Source of the DNA: Onchidella celtica
Lineage: Eukaryota > Mollusca > Gastropoda > Systellommatophora > Onchidiidae
Direction: 5' to 3'
DNA: 64,000 bases
NCBI GenBank assembly: GCA_963931925.1
Contig: OZ007583.1
Location: 16,686,548-16,750,547, forward strand
Shown: one piece after another, positions 20,650 through 31,774 of the stretch
How positions within the stretch are numbered: the first letter of the stretch is position 1
Layout of the letters: each line of letters begins with the position of its first letter
The notes under the pieces: generated by a model
What the model was told of the DNA's origin: nothing
The model's input: only the letters and a program-made list of their open reading frames with translations
Databases searched by the model: none
Position numbers and translations under genes: made by a program

Positions 20650-23013
20650 ATGGCGGAACTCCAACAACTAATGAAGTTGGGTAAGGAACTTGGCCTGGAG
20701 GGAGAAGAGCTACGCGGCTGGATTAAAGAACAGCAGGCGGATTTGCGCGATGAGCGTGCTAAGGATAGAGAGCGAGAAAAAGAGGCTAAGGCTCAGGAGC
20801 AGGAGAGAGAGGCTAGGGATAAGGAAGAGGAAAGAGAGTTTAAGTTAAAGGAGTTGCAACAGGAGAGGGAGTTTAAGTTAAAGGAGTTAGAAGCTCAGCA
20901 ACAGGAGAGACAGGCTAAGGAAAGGGAGCAGGAGATAAGGTTAAAGGAGATAGAGGCGCAAGTAAAGATCGCCGAGTTGGAAATCAAAAAGAATGCGCCA
21001 ACAGAAACAGTTGAGCGGCAGGTACACAATAAAGGTGGCGTTAGGATTAAGCTCCCTACGTTCGACGACCGGAAGGACGACATAGACGCCTTCCTTTACA
21101 GGTTCGAACTGAACGCACAATTGCAATGGGGGGAAAATAAGGAATTATGGGCCACGTACCTGGCGTCGCTATTGCAGGGGCGAGCGTTAACATACTTTAA
21201 AGAGCTACAGCGCGAAGACGTACAAGATTACGATAAGCTGAAGGCTTTGCTGCTTCGCCGATTTGCGCGTACCGAGGAATACTTCCGGGAGCAGTTTAGG
21301 CGAGCACGTGCAGATACCAGGGAGGACTTTGCTGCCTTCGTCGCGAGACTAACTGAGTATTTCGCGAACTGGGTAGACTTGGCGCATGTGGGCACGGATT
21401 TCGCTAAACTGAAAGACCTAATGATCCGTGACCAGCTGTACGCGTCGTGCCACAAAGATCTGGTGGCTTTCCTGAAAGAGAACGAACCCGCGACGGTGCA
21501 GGAGGCGTCTAAGTTGGCGGAGGCATACCGTACGGCGCACCCGTCCAAACCAGTCGCCAGGGCGTACGTCCAAGATGCTGGGTACGTCGCCGTTGTCGAG
21601 GGGTCGCCGGCAGGACTTGGGGACAGGTCGCGTCAGCGTGGTGCCTATAGCGGGCAAGCCCAGGGGCAGCGTAGGGGCTATCACCAATCACCGGCATATG
21701 GATCCGGTAAGTTTGACCGAGCAGGAGGGCTAGGTCGCGGTAATGGCCGGGGGCGATTTGTGACCTTTGCCGATGACCGACGGCATAGGGACTCTAGTTC
21801 CGGTCGCGATGGGTCACGGGGACCCAGGCCTAGTGCAGCACAGGGAGCGGAGTGTTGGACTTGCGGACGCGTGGGTCACTTTTCACGCGAGTGTAGGGCC
21901 GCGAAGTGTTGGAACTGCGGAAGAGCAGATCACATCAGCGTGAACTGCCCTGCAGGTAGGATAGTGGCGAACGTGGACAGTAGAGCCAGTCCATGTTCCC
22001 CAAATAAATTTCATCATGCAGCTGCGTGTGTTACATCGGACAACGGAGGCGGACAGTATTCTAAGTGTCCCAGTTGTGAGAAGTTATTATCTTCCGGTGT
22101 TTTACCTTGTGGGAGAAAGATCCCCGTTATAAATTCATGTCATACAGGAGGTGGTCTTAGGGTTTATCCGGGGTTTGTTGGGGACGAACCGGTCTCGGTT
22201 TTACGAGATACAGGATCTACCGTTGTGGGAGTGCATAGGGACTGCATTCGGGATTCACAGCTTACAGGTGAGACTGTCCCGTGCATCCAATTTTCGGGGG
22301 CCATTGAGAAATTACCCATGGCAAGAATAATGATAGATACACCTTTCCTTAGCGGGGAAGTCGAAGCAGTCGTTGGTTGTTTTCCAGGCGCCCAGCTCAT
22401 CATTGGGAATGTATCACGGGTAGTTTCCCCTTCCGATGAGAACGTGCAAGCATGGTCGCAATCAAAAGGTATTGACTTTTGCGCCGCGGTCGAAACACGT
22501 CGACGGGTAGCGGATAAAGATAAGATTAGACCTTTGGCGACGCCAGCGGTCAACCTAGATATCACGCCAGAGCGCTTGGCGAGATTACAAAGGGAGGATC
22601 CATCATTAAACCCATGTTTTGGGGAAGCGCGAACCGAGAAAACGAGGAAATATAAAAACGGGTCATCTTCTTTTTTTGTCCAGGGGGGCATTCTGTTCCG
22701 TAGGTACGTCACAGTGGCTTCCGTTCAAAAGCAGGTCGTCGTGCCACGGTCGTTAATTGCTACAGTATTGCGTCTGGCCCATGATGTTCCATTAGCGGGT
22801 CATATGGGAAGTACTAGAACCAAGGAGAGAGTTCTGAAAGATTTTTATTGGCCGTCAGTATACAGAGATGTGCGGTTATATTGTAAGACGTGCAGTGCGC
22901 GCCAAAAGACGACGCATAGGGGTCGTACACCCCAGGCTCCTCTTCAAAAGATCCCCACGGTTTCGGAACCGTTTAAAAAGGTTTCGATAGACCTTGTTGA
23001 TTTAAGAGAATGA
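20650..23013 (+). CDS. Gag, protease and truncated integrase of the Gmr1-like element
   Basis: A 787-codon frame from an ATG after the leader. Residues about 25-118 form a highly charged Glu/Arg/Lys coiled coil. Residues about 130-300 match a gypsy-type capsid region (IKLPTFDDRKDDIDAFLYRF and a following WATYLASLLQG block). Two CCHC zinc knuckles follow at 402-415 and 420-433. A retropepsin-like protease has LRDTGST with D520. The integrase zinc-binding domain comes next, with H711, H718, C745 and C748. The frame ends at TGA (23011-23013) just after SIDLVDLRE, whose D781 is at the place of the first catalytic Asp of the integrase core. Gag, protease and integrase share one frame without a shift. 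The TGA and the missing core are probably lesions. Confidence 0.9.
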   Translation: MAELQQLMKLGKELGLEGEELRGWIKEQQADLRDERAKDREREKEAKAQEQEREARDKEEEREFKLKELQQEREFKLKELEAQQQERQAKEREQEIRLKEIEAQVKIAELEIKKNAPTETVERQVHNKGGVRIKLPTFDDRKDDIDAFLYRFELNAQLQWGENKELWATYLASLLQGRALTYFKELQREDVQDYDKLKALLLRRFARTEEYFREQFRRARADTREDFAAFVARLTEYFANWVDLAHVGTDFAKLKDLMIRDQLYASCHKDLVAFLKENEPATVQEASKLAEAYRTAHPSKPVARAYVQDAGYVAVVEGSPAGLGDRSRQRGAYSGQAQGQRRGYHQSPAYGSGKFDRAGGLGRGNGRGRFVTFADDRRHRDSSSGRDGSRGPRPSAAQGAECWTCGRVGHFSRECRAAKCWNCGRADHISVNCPAGRIVANVDSRASPCSPNKFHHAAACVTSDNGGGQYSKCPSCEKLLSSGVLPCGRKIPVINSCHTGGGLRVYPGFVGDEPVSVLRDTGSTVVGVHRDCIRDSQLTGETVPCIQFSGAIEKLPMARIMIDTPFLSGEVEAVVGCFPGAQLIIGNVSRVVSPSDENVQAWSQSKGIDFCAAVETRRRVADKDKIRPLATPAVNLDITPERLARLQREDPSLNPCFGEARTEKTRKYKNGSSSFFVQGGILFRRYVTVASVQKQVVVPRSLIATVLRLAHDVPLAGHMGSTRTKERVLKDFYWPSVYRDVRLYCKTCSARQKTTHRGRTPQAPLQKIPTVSEPFKKVSIDLVDLRE

Positions 23014-24834
23014 CTATCTTCAGCGCGCACCATAGCGGAAGAAGCTTCTGGTATCGCTTCGAAAAGAGCAAAAGACTATAAAGATAGAGGTTCCAAACTG
23101 AGAATTTTTAAGCCAGGAGACAAGGTCCTATTGTTGTTACCTACGGACCATAATAAGTTATTGATGACATGGAAAGGCCCTTATGTTATTGAGCGAGTTG
23201 TTTCAAAGGTAGATTACGCTATCCACATTGATGGAACGAGTAAGGTTTTCCATGTTAATATGCTACAGAGATTTTATGAGAGACCACAGTATCTGTGTGC
23301 ACAGACAAGACCAGAGGAGACTGTCTTCTCTATTGCTTGTACGGGGGTCGTAGACCAGTTGGACTGTGACGTAAGCGACACCGAGGCGCAGGAAGAGTTA
23401 CAAATTCAATTGCCGGAGTTAACTGCGACACAAGGTTACAGGGACGTAAAAATTAACCCTGACCTTACGAGTTCAAGGAGTAGGGAACTTGAGACCCTGT
23501 TAGCGTCATTCCCGGATGTTGTTACGGATTTGCCGGGTCGCACTACGGTGATCCAGCACCAAATAAAGTTGACTTCGGATAAGCCAGTATTTCTTAGACC
23601 GTATCCGCTGCCTTTTTCTTCGAGAGATAGAGTCATAAAGGAAGTTGAGTCAATGTTGAAGTTAGATGTGATAGAACCATCAACATCGCCGTATTCATCA
23701 CCCATCGTCCTCGTGAAAAAACTTGATGGATCGGTGCGGTTCTGTATTGATTTTCGAAGATTGAACACTATTACGGTAGGCGATAGGGAGCCTATCCCGT
23801 TTCAGGAGGAATTAATAGCTTCATTGGCCGGGTCCACGTGGTTTTCCAAGATAGATTTGACGAAAGGGTATTGGGAAATCCCGCTTACTGAGGAGTCTAA
23901 ACAATACACGGCGTTCCAAACGCCCATTGGATTATTCCAATTTAAGGTCATGCCATTTGGGTTGGTAAACGCGCCAGCGACGTTTGCACGATTAATGAGA
24001 TTAGTGTTGAAGGACATACCTAATGTCGTGTCATTCTTTGACGATATAGCATGCCATACGTCGACATGGTCTGATCATATTCAGACACTAACAGTAATTT
24101 TTCAACGATTACGTCATTTTGGGTTAACTGCTAAACCCGCAAAGATGGATTTGGCATGTCCAGAGATAGTATTCTTAGGACATATCGTGGGTAGAGGTGT
24201 TCAGAGACCGGAAGTAACAAAAATTGACAAGTTAGTAGGGTTGCAAATCCCTAAAACAAAGAAACAAGTCAGAAGCTTAGTGGGAATTTTAAATTATTAC
24301 AGAAAGTTCATTCCAAATTTTTCCTCCTTGTCATCTTCTCTTACTGACCTTACTAAGAAGGGACAACCCGATAAGGTCCAGTGGACGTCTGAATGTCAGA
24401 CATCATTTGATAATTTGGTGACAGCATTATCATCGTCACCCATTCTGATATTACCCGATTTTCGATCTAATTTTATCCTCAGAACGGATGCGTCGGACTC
24501 TGGTGTCGGCGCTTGTCTTCTACAGGAGAAGAACGAATGTCTCCATCCTGTATGTTATGTCAGTAGGAAGTTATTGCAGAGAGAAAGAAAGTATTCTGTG
24601 ATAGAGCGTGAGTGTCTTGCCATTGTCTGGTCCGTCCAGAAATTAGGACGTTATCTCATGGGACGAGAATTTTGTATCCAGACGGACCACAAGCCACTGA
24701 CATTTTTGTCGAAGAATCGTTCCTCCAGCCCACGCTTGTCTAGATGGGCATTGGCTTTGCAGCCGTATACCTTCGTTATTCAACCAATCCCAGGAACCAG
24801 CAATCATATCGCCGACTACCTTAGTCGAGCCTAG
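23014..24834 (+). CDS. Integrase tail (GPY/F), reverse transcriptase and RNase H
   Basis: Same frame as the upstream ORF and open from 23014, though the first ATG is at 23131. It starts inside the end of the integrase: KPGDKVLLLLPTDHNKLL then WKGPYVIERVV, a GPY/F module. The second catalytic Asp and the Glu of the core are absent. RT follows with RFCIDFRRLN, KIDLTKGYWEIPL, MPFGLVNAPATFARLM and the active-site FFDD at about codons 1129-1132 counted from 20650. RNase H follows (ILRTDASDSGVGACL, then RECLAIVW and IQTDHKPLTF), ending HIADYLSRA and a stop. Nothing integrase-like lies between RNase H and the 3' LTR, confirming the unusual order. Confidence 0.9.
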   Translation, partial: LSSARTIAEEASGIASKRAKDYKDRGSKLRIFKPGDKVLLLLPTDHNKLLMTWKGPYVIERVVSKVDYAIHIDGTSKVFHVNMLQRFYERPQYLCAQTRPEETVFSIACTGVVDQLDCDVSDTEAQEELQIQLPELTATQGYRDVKINPDLTSSRSRELETLLASFPDVVTDLPGRTTVIQHQIKLTSDKPVFLRPYPLPFSSRDRVIKEVESMLKLDVIEPSTSPYSSPIVLVKKLDGSVRFCIDFRRLNTITVGDREPIPFQEELIASLAGSTWFSKIDLTKGYWEIPLTEESKQYTAFQTPIGLFQFKVMPFGLVNAPATFARLMRLVLKDIPNVVSFFDDIACHTSTWSDHIQTLTVIFQRLRHFGLTAKPAKMDLACPEIVFLGHIVGRGVQRPEVTKIDKLVGLQIPKTKKQVRSLVGILNYYRKFIPNFSSLSSSLTDLTKKGQPDKVQWTSECQTSFDNLVTALSSSPILILPDFRSNFILRTDASDSGVGACLLQEKNECLHPVCYVSRKLLQRERKYSVIERECLAIVWSVQKLGRYLMGREFCIQTDHKPLTFLSKNRSSSPRLSRWALALQPYTFVIQPIPGTSNHIADYLSRA

Positions 24835-25177
24835 GGGAAGATTTCAGGAGCTTATACATCAGAGGACAGGAACATTGGCAGGATCTGTGTGAATAAGTCG
24901 ACTTTAAAATATTGACATTATAAATATGATATGAAGAATGGTTGATAGGTTGAATGGTTTTTGATTCTGTATTAAGTATTGTGGTTAATTAGCTATTCAT
25001 GATGTGACACATATATGCATATTGCAGGCCATATTGATCCCCATACTTTCCCCTGATTTCGGTATTCTATATACTAGGGGAACGGCTAGGTCAGTTTTTT
25101 TTAGTGTAGGTATTGCTCACGCTCACTCGTTGACAGTCATCTTGATGCGATTTGAAATTAATTGCATTAATTTTTTT
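24835..25177 (+). other. Retrotransposon 3' untranslated region
   Basis: About 340 bp between the RNase H stop codon and the purine tract. No env-like ORF is present. Confidence 0.7.
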
Positions 25178-25191
25178 GGGGTGGGGAATGA
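25178..25191 (+). promoter_or_regulatory. Polypurine tract
   Basis: GGGGTGGGGAATGA directly before the 3' LTR, preceded by a T-run, the usual place for the plus-strand primer. Confidence 0.75.
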
Positions 25192-26429
25192 TGTCACGAG
25201 TGGAGTGAGTGCAATTAAGGGGATTGCTACAGAGCGGGTGTAGAATAAGAAGAGCTCACGACAGACGGATAGGAAAAGACGTGAAAGGGGAAGAGTAAAA
25301 ATAACTCATGCAGACAAGTGGGAAAAGCGTGCGTGTATGAGTGGTGTGGAAGTCTGAATGAGGCGAAAGCGCTGGATTACTATCACTGCAAGTTAGAAGG
25401 TCCTATGGAGCGGACCTGTGAATAAGAGCCCATCGGGCGGACATAAAGGGAGCAGTCGAGAAGACTAGGGAGAGAGTCTTTCCAGTAATGACTGGTATGT
25501 AGAACGTTGATTGATTATTATGATTGATGTATTATATTATATTCGTCTATTACCATGATGTGAATAAGTATATGTGAGGAGTGTGGAAGTCCTTGATATT
25601 GAATATAGCAATGTGCGCCACGAGCGATAGATGAAAGTGAGTTCATGGATTTGTAGCGCGAGTGAGTAGTGTGTACTCCGATGGAAGTGTGTTACCGTAA
25701 GATGTGTGGTGAGTGAAAGGTGAACTAGTGTGTGTACGCTTCATGGGTTGTAAGGAGAGGTGGAGTGAATAGAAATGGTAGGGTATTATACCAATGTAAT
25801 GTTATTCTTGTAGGTGTCGGGGACGGGCCGCAGAGCCACCTCGATGAGCACAGGGGATAGGCCAGCATAGGGCCGGAGGCCACACATAGGCCAGAAGTGA
25901 GGCTGTCAGTGCAGGACAGTAGAGGCACATAAAGTCGTGGCAGTCAGGCCACGGACAGGGACGTAGATATGAGAGTGAATGAGATACTATATTGTTGCCA
26001 TGTTGATAGGCTAGTGAACTGATACTATGTTGTTGCCATGTTGATGGCTATGGAAATAACAATGTGTTATTGCCCTGCTGAGGTGCGAGGGGAGTGCTAA
26101 GGGTATGACAATAGGAGGTGATATTGAGAGACTGCGGTGCCAGTGAATTATTAATGTGCTATTAAGACCCTGAGGGGAGAGGCTGAGGCCGAAGTGCCTT
26201 TAGGAGTAACTACCGGATTGTGGATCCGAGGGAGAGTGTGTGTGAGAATAAGGCCGTTGTACGGCAGTGCCTTTCAATAATATAATGTATGTAGTTGCGC
26301 TATTATATGTATAATTATGTTTAATAAATGTGTGAGTCTGATGGGTTGTTCTGTTAAGTGTTAAACTTGTTTGTTCGTGATTGTTGTCCTGTCATACTTA
26401 TTACATCTCCCAGTCTGGGATTTGTGACA
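25192..26429 (+). repeat. 3' LTR
   Basis: 1,238 bp, same limits and content as the 5' LTR, followed by the second TTCGG. AATAAA lies at 26323-26328. Confidence 0.95.
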
Positions 26430-26434
26430 TTCGG

Positions 26435-27144
26435 CTTAAAGAGTTCCACGGACACCGGAAACGCCGAAAGTAGAGATAAAATAATGTCACTACCAGCGTT
26501 GCCGTTCCTAGGGGTTTTAGGGGTTACCTTGAGATCTTGGCATTTTTTCCACCATCTTGGGATTTTTTTGGTGCTTTTGTGTTTTTCTTATTATTTCTTT
26601 GTTTAAAAAACAGTCTTAAAATTGCCCCTTTTCTCATTCTGCCGTGTGGGGCTTGAAAGGTGAATAAAGCCTATCGGGCTAAGGGCCGGGGCAGTTTGAA
26701 TTTGCTTATTTATGAGGATTTTCTGCTTCATCCAAGAGCTAATCACTGCCTGTGTTTAGTTTTAATGCAGCGTATTATGAAATTGTAAATTTTAAATGTA
26801 TTTTTTGTTTAGGCAAAATATCTTTGGATTTTGTACATTTTTGGGATTTTTTAAACCGGTTTCTTGAGATTTTTGAAAATCCTCACTGGCGACTCTGGTT
26901 ACCACCGTAAACCCGCGATAACACGCGGTTTTGCGGACATGCAACACCAGCGGTTTTCAGCGATATGGCAGATTAAAGGCTTACTTAGTCACGACGCCAA
27001 TACGTCTTCAATGAATGTCACACTTAGCCCTCCAGTGCCACGTATTCCAATACATGTATTTGCAGTGTATCACTTGATTCCCAATGCTGAACCACCTCAC
27101 CATTATTAAATACCAGAGGCAACAGAAGGAATAACATAAAATAT
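26435..27144. other. No gene seen
   Basis: Flanking sequence of the retrotransposon. The plus ORF at 26864-27109 has no recognisable domain. Confidence 0.5.
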
Positions 27145-27309
27145 AACATCCCAAGCTCGAGGGTTAACAGCCGCCTTTATTCATTTTACCCTAATGTCAT
27201 CAGGATGCGGAACAACCTTCCAGCAGAAGTCCAAACACTATCGTCTGCAACGGCTTTTGACAATGAACTAAAGAACATAATTATCCGTTGCAGCTACCAT
27301 TGTGACTAA
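27145..27309 (+). pseudogene. LINE reverse transcriptase C-terminal fragment
   Basis: The plus frame reads VNSRLYSFYPNVIRMRNNLP and then an AFDNELKNIII block before a TAA. The F-x-P-x-x-I-R-x-W/R-N-x-LP pattern is the classic C-terminus of jockey/CR1-like non-LTR elements. It is 5' truncated, which is common for such insertions. Confidence 0.65.
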
Positions 27310-28046
27310 AGTGCGGGTATATTTTTGTGCACAATCTGGATGTAACCAAGAGATATTTATACCAGAATATATACAAGAAATATTTATACAACGAATATAT
27401 TTTAAATGGCCCTAATATATCCAAGGATTTTTACCCTGCTTTTAGCCTCAGAGGAGTGGTGTCAAGTCGAATATAGTGCAGTTGAGGTATCGTCAGTATA
27501 TATAGACGAATCAACTACTAAAGAAGAAGAAGAAGTTCTTATTTTAAAGGCTTTTTATTCCATTCAAACATTTTTTTTTTTTTTTTGCATGTGATAACAA
27601 ATGATATTTTTTTGCATTTTTTTTGCGTCCATTTCAAATCAAGTTTACATTTTTCCGGCGTATAACTTACGCCAATTTATATCTGAAAAATATACACACA
27701 TGCAGTATTGTTTTACTAACTGATGATGGGCAACTACTTTGAAAAAGTTTCTATTACATGGGATATATGTTTGTAGAATTGTAACTTTTTTGTTGGCTAT
27801 GCAATACTGAACAAAGGATCGGAAATAAATCTTGTGATGGGTGAAATAAAAATGACTGCTGATTTGTTTTATGATACTGATTTTTCAACCTGGGGATCGC
27901 GAGCGTAATAGAACTAAAGAATGGGGCTGGGTGTGTATGTCTGTGTGTGTGTGGGGTGGGTGGGTAGGTTCAAATCTTTACACTCTCTCAGATGATATTC
28001 CACGGTGTCTCGGTGCATATGTGTATGTGTTCTCATATCCGTGTGT
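27310..28046. other. No gene seen
   Basis: AT-rich, with a poly-T run near 27572. Nothing supported. Confidence 0.5.
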
Positions 28047-28300
28047 GTGAGAGAGAGAGAGTGAACGGGAGAGGGAGAGAGAGGGGAGAGCGAGAAAGGG
28101 GGAGGAAGAGAAGCGGGAGAGAGAGTGACAGAGGGAGGGAAATAGCGAGAGAGACGGGCAGAAGGAGAAGGTGAGAGATGGAGAGAGAGAGGGAGAAAGA
28201 GGGGCATAGAGAGAAGGAGAGATAGGGGAGAGAAGGAGAGAGGGAGATGGGGGGGGGGAGGGAGCAAATTGGCAACTTAGATGGGGGGGGGGGGGGAGAA
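28047..28300 (+). repeat. Long polypurine (GA-rich) microsatellite
   Basis: About 250 bp almost wholly A and G on the plus strand, with two G-runs at the right end. ORFs of 60-147 codons on both strands here are low-complexity Ser/Leu/Pro or Arg/Glu artefacts. Confidence 0.9.
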
Positions 28301-29319
28301 GGGTTCTCAAGTGTTCTGAAAAGGGTAGTGAAACATAATTCTGATCTAGGTATAGGACTATAGGTCTAAACACTAAAAGCCACCGGGTGAAATCTGTGGT
28401 GAAAAGTTCTGCGCTTGTCATTTTATTATTGTAAAGGATGTAAGGCTCCCAATGTGATCATGAAAAAGCTTTTTAACAGCTGAGGCAAATAATTCTACAG
28501 AATACTATCATATTATGCATAGAAAGAGGTAAAGGTGTACGTCGACATATATTGTAAATGTAAGTAAAAGGTCTTGAATTTCGCTACATTTTCAATATTT
28601 TCGTTGATTTTGAGCCACAACTGAGTTGTACAGAAGAAAATGTTCCGACATTTTGAGCCAGAAAAAAAACAACACCGCATTTCTTTCAAGTAGAATTAAA
28701 AAGTTTGACAGGGAATTTCGTTCTACGCCTCAATTTACACTTTGGTGATGGAAACTCAACATTAAAAATCACATCTGTGTACTCCTCAAGTCAGCGGGCC
28801 CAGTGGTCATATTAAGGGACTTAACTACATGTATTTCCTCTATTCCTCCTGTTTCCAGGTTACATTTGAATTAAATAGAATTTGTATGTAGAAACTTGTC
28901 ACCTGAATAAACGTTTCTCTTAAAGCTTTATTTGTTGGGAAACAAAATTTTGAAATTACGTAGTTCCATTATAACAATCCAGTATCTCATATCTGATCAG
29001 TCGAAAAATGGACAAGAGCGCCACTGGTTAATGTTAGTTCATAATTCATCATACACAGTCTTAAACACATTATCACAGTGACACATACATGCACACACAT
29101 ATAATACATGTAAAGAATTAAACACAAATACACACTTACACAGACCTTCACACAATAATTCTACATTTTCTCTCTCCTGTGAAATGATGAAAATGAGTTT
29201 AGGCAATTTGCTTTATGAGCAAGACTGATATATACACATGTGGAGATAGCCTATTACATGTATTGTAATTTGTGACCCAACACACCACAAGTGAAATGCA
29301 CACTTCTTTTTAAATTTTA
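28301..29319. other. No gene seen
   Basis: AT-rich, with a short CA-rich patch near 29060-29150. No coding evidence. Confidence 0.5.
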
Positions 29320-29580
29320 TCGAGAGAGAGGGTGTGACAGAGAGTGAGAGTTCAGAGAGAGAGCGAGAGGGGAAAGAGAGTGACAGCTGGAGAGAGAGAG
29401 AGAGAGAGAGAAAGACAGACAGAGAGGGATAGAGAAGAAGGGGGGGGGGGAGAAAAAGCTAGAGACAGAGGGGGGAGAGAGGGAGGGAGATTGGGAAGAG
29501 AAGAAGAGCAAAAGGAAAGGGGAGAGAGAGAGAGAGAGAGCACATAAGTAACTTGATGGGGGGAGGGGAGGAGAGAGAGG
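29320..29580 (+). repeat. Second long polypurine microsatellite
   Basis: GA-rich tract of about 260 bp with a pure (GA)n stretch near 29391-29410 and a poly-G run near 29440. All ORFs over it are low-complexity. Confidence 0.9.
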
Positions 29581-31546
29581 GCAATACTCTGAAAAGGATC
29601 TTGGAACAAAGTTTGACTTTCGGGTTTCTTTGGTATTGTAACCTTTTGGTATTTACACACACCGGCCAAGTTGATTCATCTGACCAGTGTCCACTACTGA
29701 AATTCCACACATACCCAGCTGATTCACAAACTCCATACTCCACATCAAAAACTCAAAAAACGCTACAACTACAAAGTTTTGTCTATCAATTTCAATGTAT
29801 TCGGAAATTTGTTAACTTTTTATAACATCCAATAGCGTTCAGTCACTCCGTCTGTCAAAGTCGTCAGTAACTGGGACTTACGTCCCTTGCCTTGATTCCC
29901 CTGTCTGGCAATTCATGACGTACAATTCTGAACATAACTGTTGTCATCATTATTATCTACATGATAGATACAAAAACATGAAATTATCAACTCAGCCCAA
30001 ACAAAACAAAAAAAAAGTGAGAGAGAAAACACTAAATTTTATCAGCATCAATGAATACTTCCAAAGCTAAACATGGTTATGCATATGATAATAATATAAT
30101 AATAATAATAATGATAGTAAAAATAGTATACAGATGGGACCTCTTGACAAAAAAATTTCCAATACCTTTCGACATAATGGGTCACCGCCAACCACAATAC
30201 ACACATAGGCCCCTTACCTACATCAGATAACACACAAAACACTCTACTAATTAAAACAAAAATAAACATATTGGGAAAATCAAGATATTTCCAGAGAATT
30301 CCGATAGCTGATAATACGTGTAATAATGCTAAAAAAAACAACACCCAAACAATTATAATAATGACTGCCAAAGGATGATAATTGTATTCTGTCCATTAAA
30401 ATGTCTAAAAACACCATTCATTGGAATACGATACAAAGAGCGACCATCTCCTATCAGTGTGTTTTCCAATATATGCCCCCCCCCCCCCCCCCCCAAAAAA
30501 CTGAGTAAACACAAATAATGTGTCTTTAATGGACAAACCTGTACTATCATCAGTGTTTTTACGTATGTAACCAAATCTTTCACAACTTTAGATATCGGTA
30601 TGTTAAACAAAAGTCACAATTTCAACTAAAATGAAAGAAAGGCAAAACAACAAAAAAAAAAGCACACGTCCAGCCTTACTGGTGCAACTTCAATCTAGTG
30701 CTTGGGAAATTAATAGGGCCATATACTAAAAGCCTTGATAAACCTTGCAGGCTGCCAACTCTGCTTTGTATTTTATTACATCAGGATAAACAGCCAGCTA
30801 GCATGGCAATACTTTTTGTATCCGTGGCCCACAGTAATCAGGCAAAACTTCAGGCTTTCTTCATCTCGTATATTACATGTAAGGGTAACTATAAATTAAA
30901 CTTTAAATCTAGGACTGCATGGTAAACTATAATAAGAAAGTTTTTGAAAATTTTTCAGAAGCAAAAACACTGAATAACTTTCGTTATCGGACTTAATTAT
31001 TACCATTTTTTGGGGGGGGAAAATTAAAAAATTTTCAAATTTAACCCCCAACTTATAACACAACTCTGATGGTTGCCAAGGGCTGCATGCATGCCAAATA
31101 TCTCAATTTTTGAAAAAAAAAAGGTACGAGTCACACCAAGTGACCCTTGAGATGTCTCCAAATTAAAAGTCAATACAACCACAAGTCCCCATACAACTGA
31201 TGCATACACTTTTATACTGGTCAAGTCAGTTGAACAATTAGGACAGTCTAGATACCAGAATAGTTAGCACATGTAGGCTACACATACAAAAGAAGTTAAA
31301 AATAATGATGACAACACCTATCTGGCAGAATAGATACTAAAAATTTACATGAGGATGACTCAATAACAATGTGTGCAACAATTTGAAAATGACTGCTGGA
31401 GCAAACAGGACTCGGCATGACTGATGAAAAGGGCAGCGCCACACACACACACATAGCACTGTGCCCATATATACAGCAGTGTTACAATGTTTGTTAGTCG
31501 TATGTCACATGTCACAAGTCTCCAGACTGGGCCCTTGATACTCCCA
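29581..31546. other. No gene seen
   Basis: AT-rich, with an ATA/ATT microsatellite near 30089-30112 and a 19-base C-run at 30476-30494. Minus-strand ORFs at 30048-30610 show no domain. Confidence 0.5.
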
Positions 31547-31774
31547 ACCTTAGTTCTTGTTTGCTCTATCTCCATTTTCTGAAAAACTGAAAGTCTTTTA
31601 GGATGGAGAAGAGGCACAACAGATGCACACTTTGACACTGCATTGTGGAACTTATCAAAATGTTTCAGTTCTGATTTATTCCAACTCATTATCATAATAA
31701 CTAAAGCCGCAATGTTTAACGTTGAATTTTTCAGTTATGCTAAAAGTGGAGTTGGAACAAACAAAAACTTAGGT
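31547..31774 (+). mobile_element. MITE-like element, family D, copy 1
   Basis: Left end ACCTTAGTTCTTGTTTG and right end CAAACAAAAACTTAGGT are inverted repeats of each other. A second copy with the same ends lies at 37419-37657. Internal similarity includes CATTTTCTGAAAAACTG and TCTGATTTATTC. No coding capacity. Target duplications are not clear. Confidence 0.6.

Larger units (their letters stand above)
18486..26429 (+). mobile_element. Complete Gmr1-like (Ty3/gypsy-class) LTR retrotransposon
   Basis: A 7,944-bp element with LTRs of equal length, termini TGTCAC...GTGACA, and a 5-bp target duplication TTCGG at 18481-18485 and 26430-26434. Inside are a primer site next to the 5' LTR, a gag-pol frame (20650-24834) and a purine tract next to the 3' LTR. 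The RT is Ty3/gypsy in style but the integrase lies before it. This is the order described for Gmr1-like elements and known otherwise from Ty1/copia. The copy is defective: the integrase core is missing and a TGA interrupts the frame. Near-identical LTRs indicate a recent insertion. Confidence 0.93.

Noticed and set aside
22164..22712. 182-codon minus ORF
   Set aside because: Shadow of gag-pol on the other strand, no recognisable motif.
28047..28421. ORFs of 60-147 codons on both strands rich in Ser, Leu, Pro or Arg, Glu
   Set aside because: Products of the GA/CT microsatellite, with no domain and no splice support.
29317..29743. Several overlapping ORFs up to 105 codons
   Set aside because: Same low-complexity cause as the first polypurine tract.
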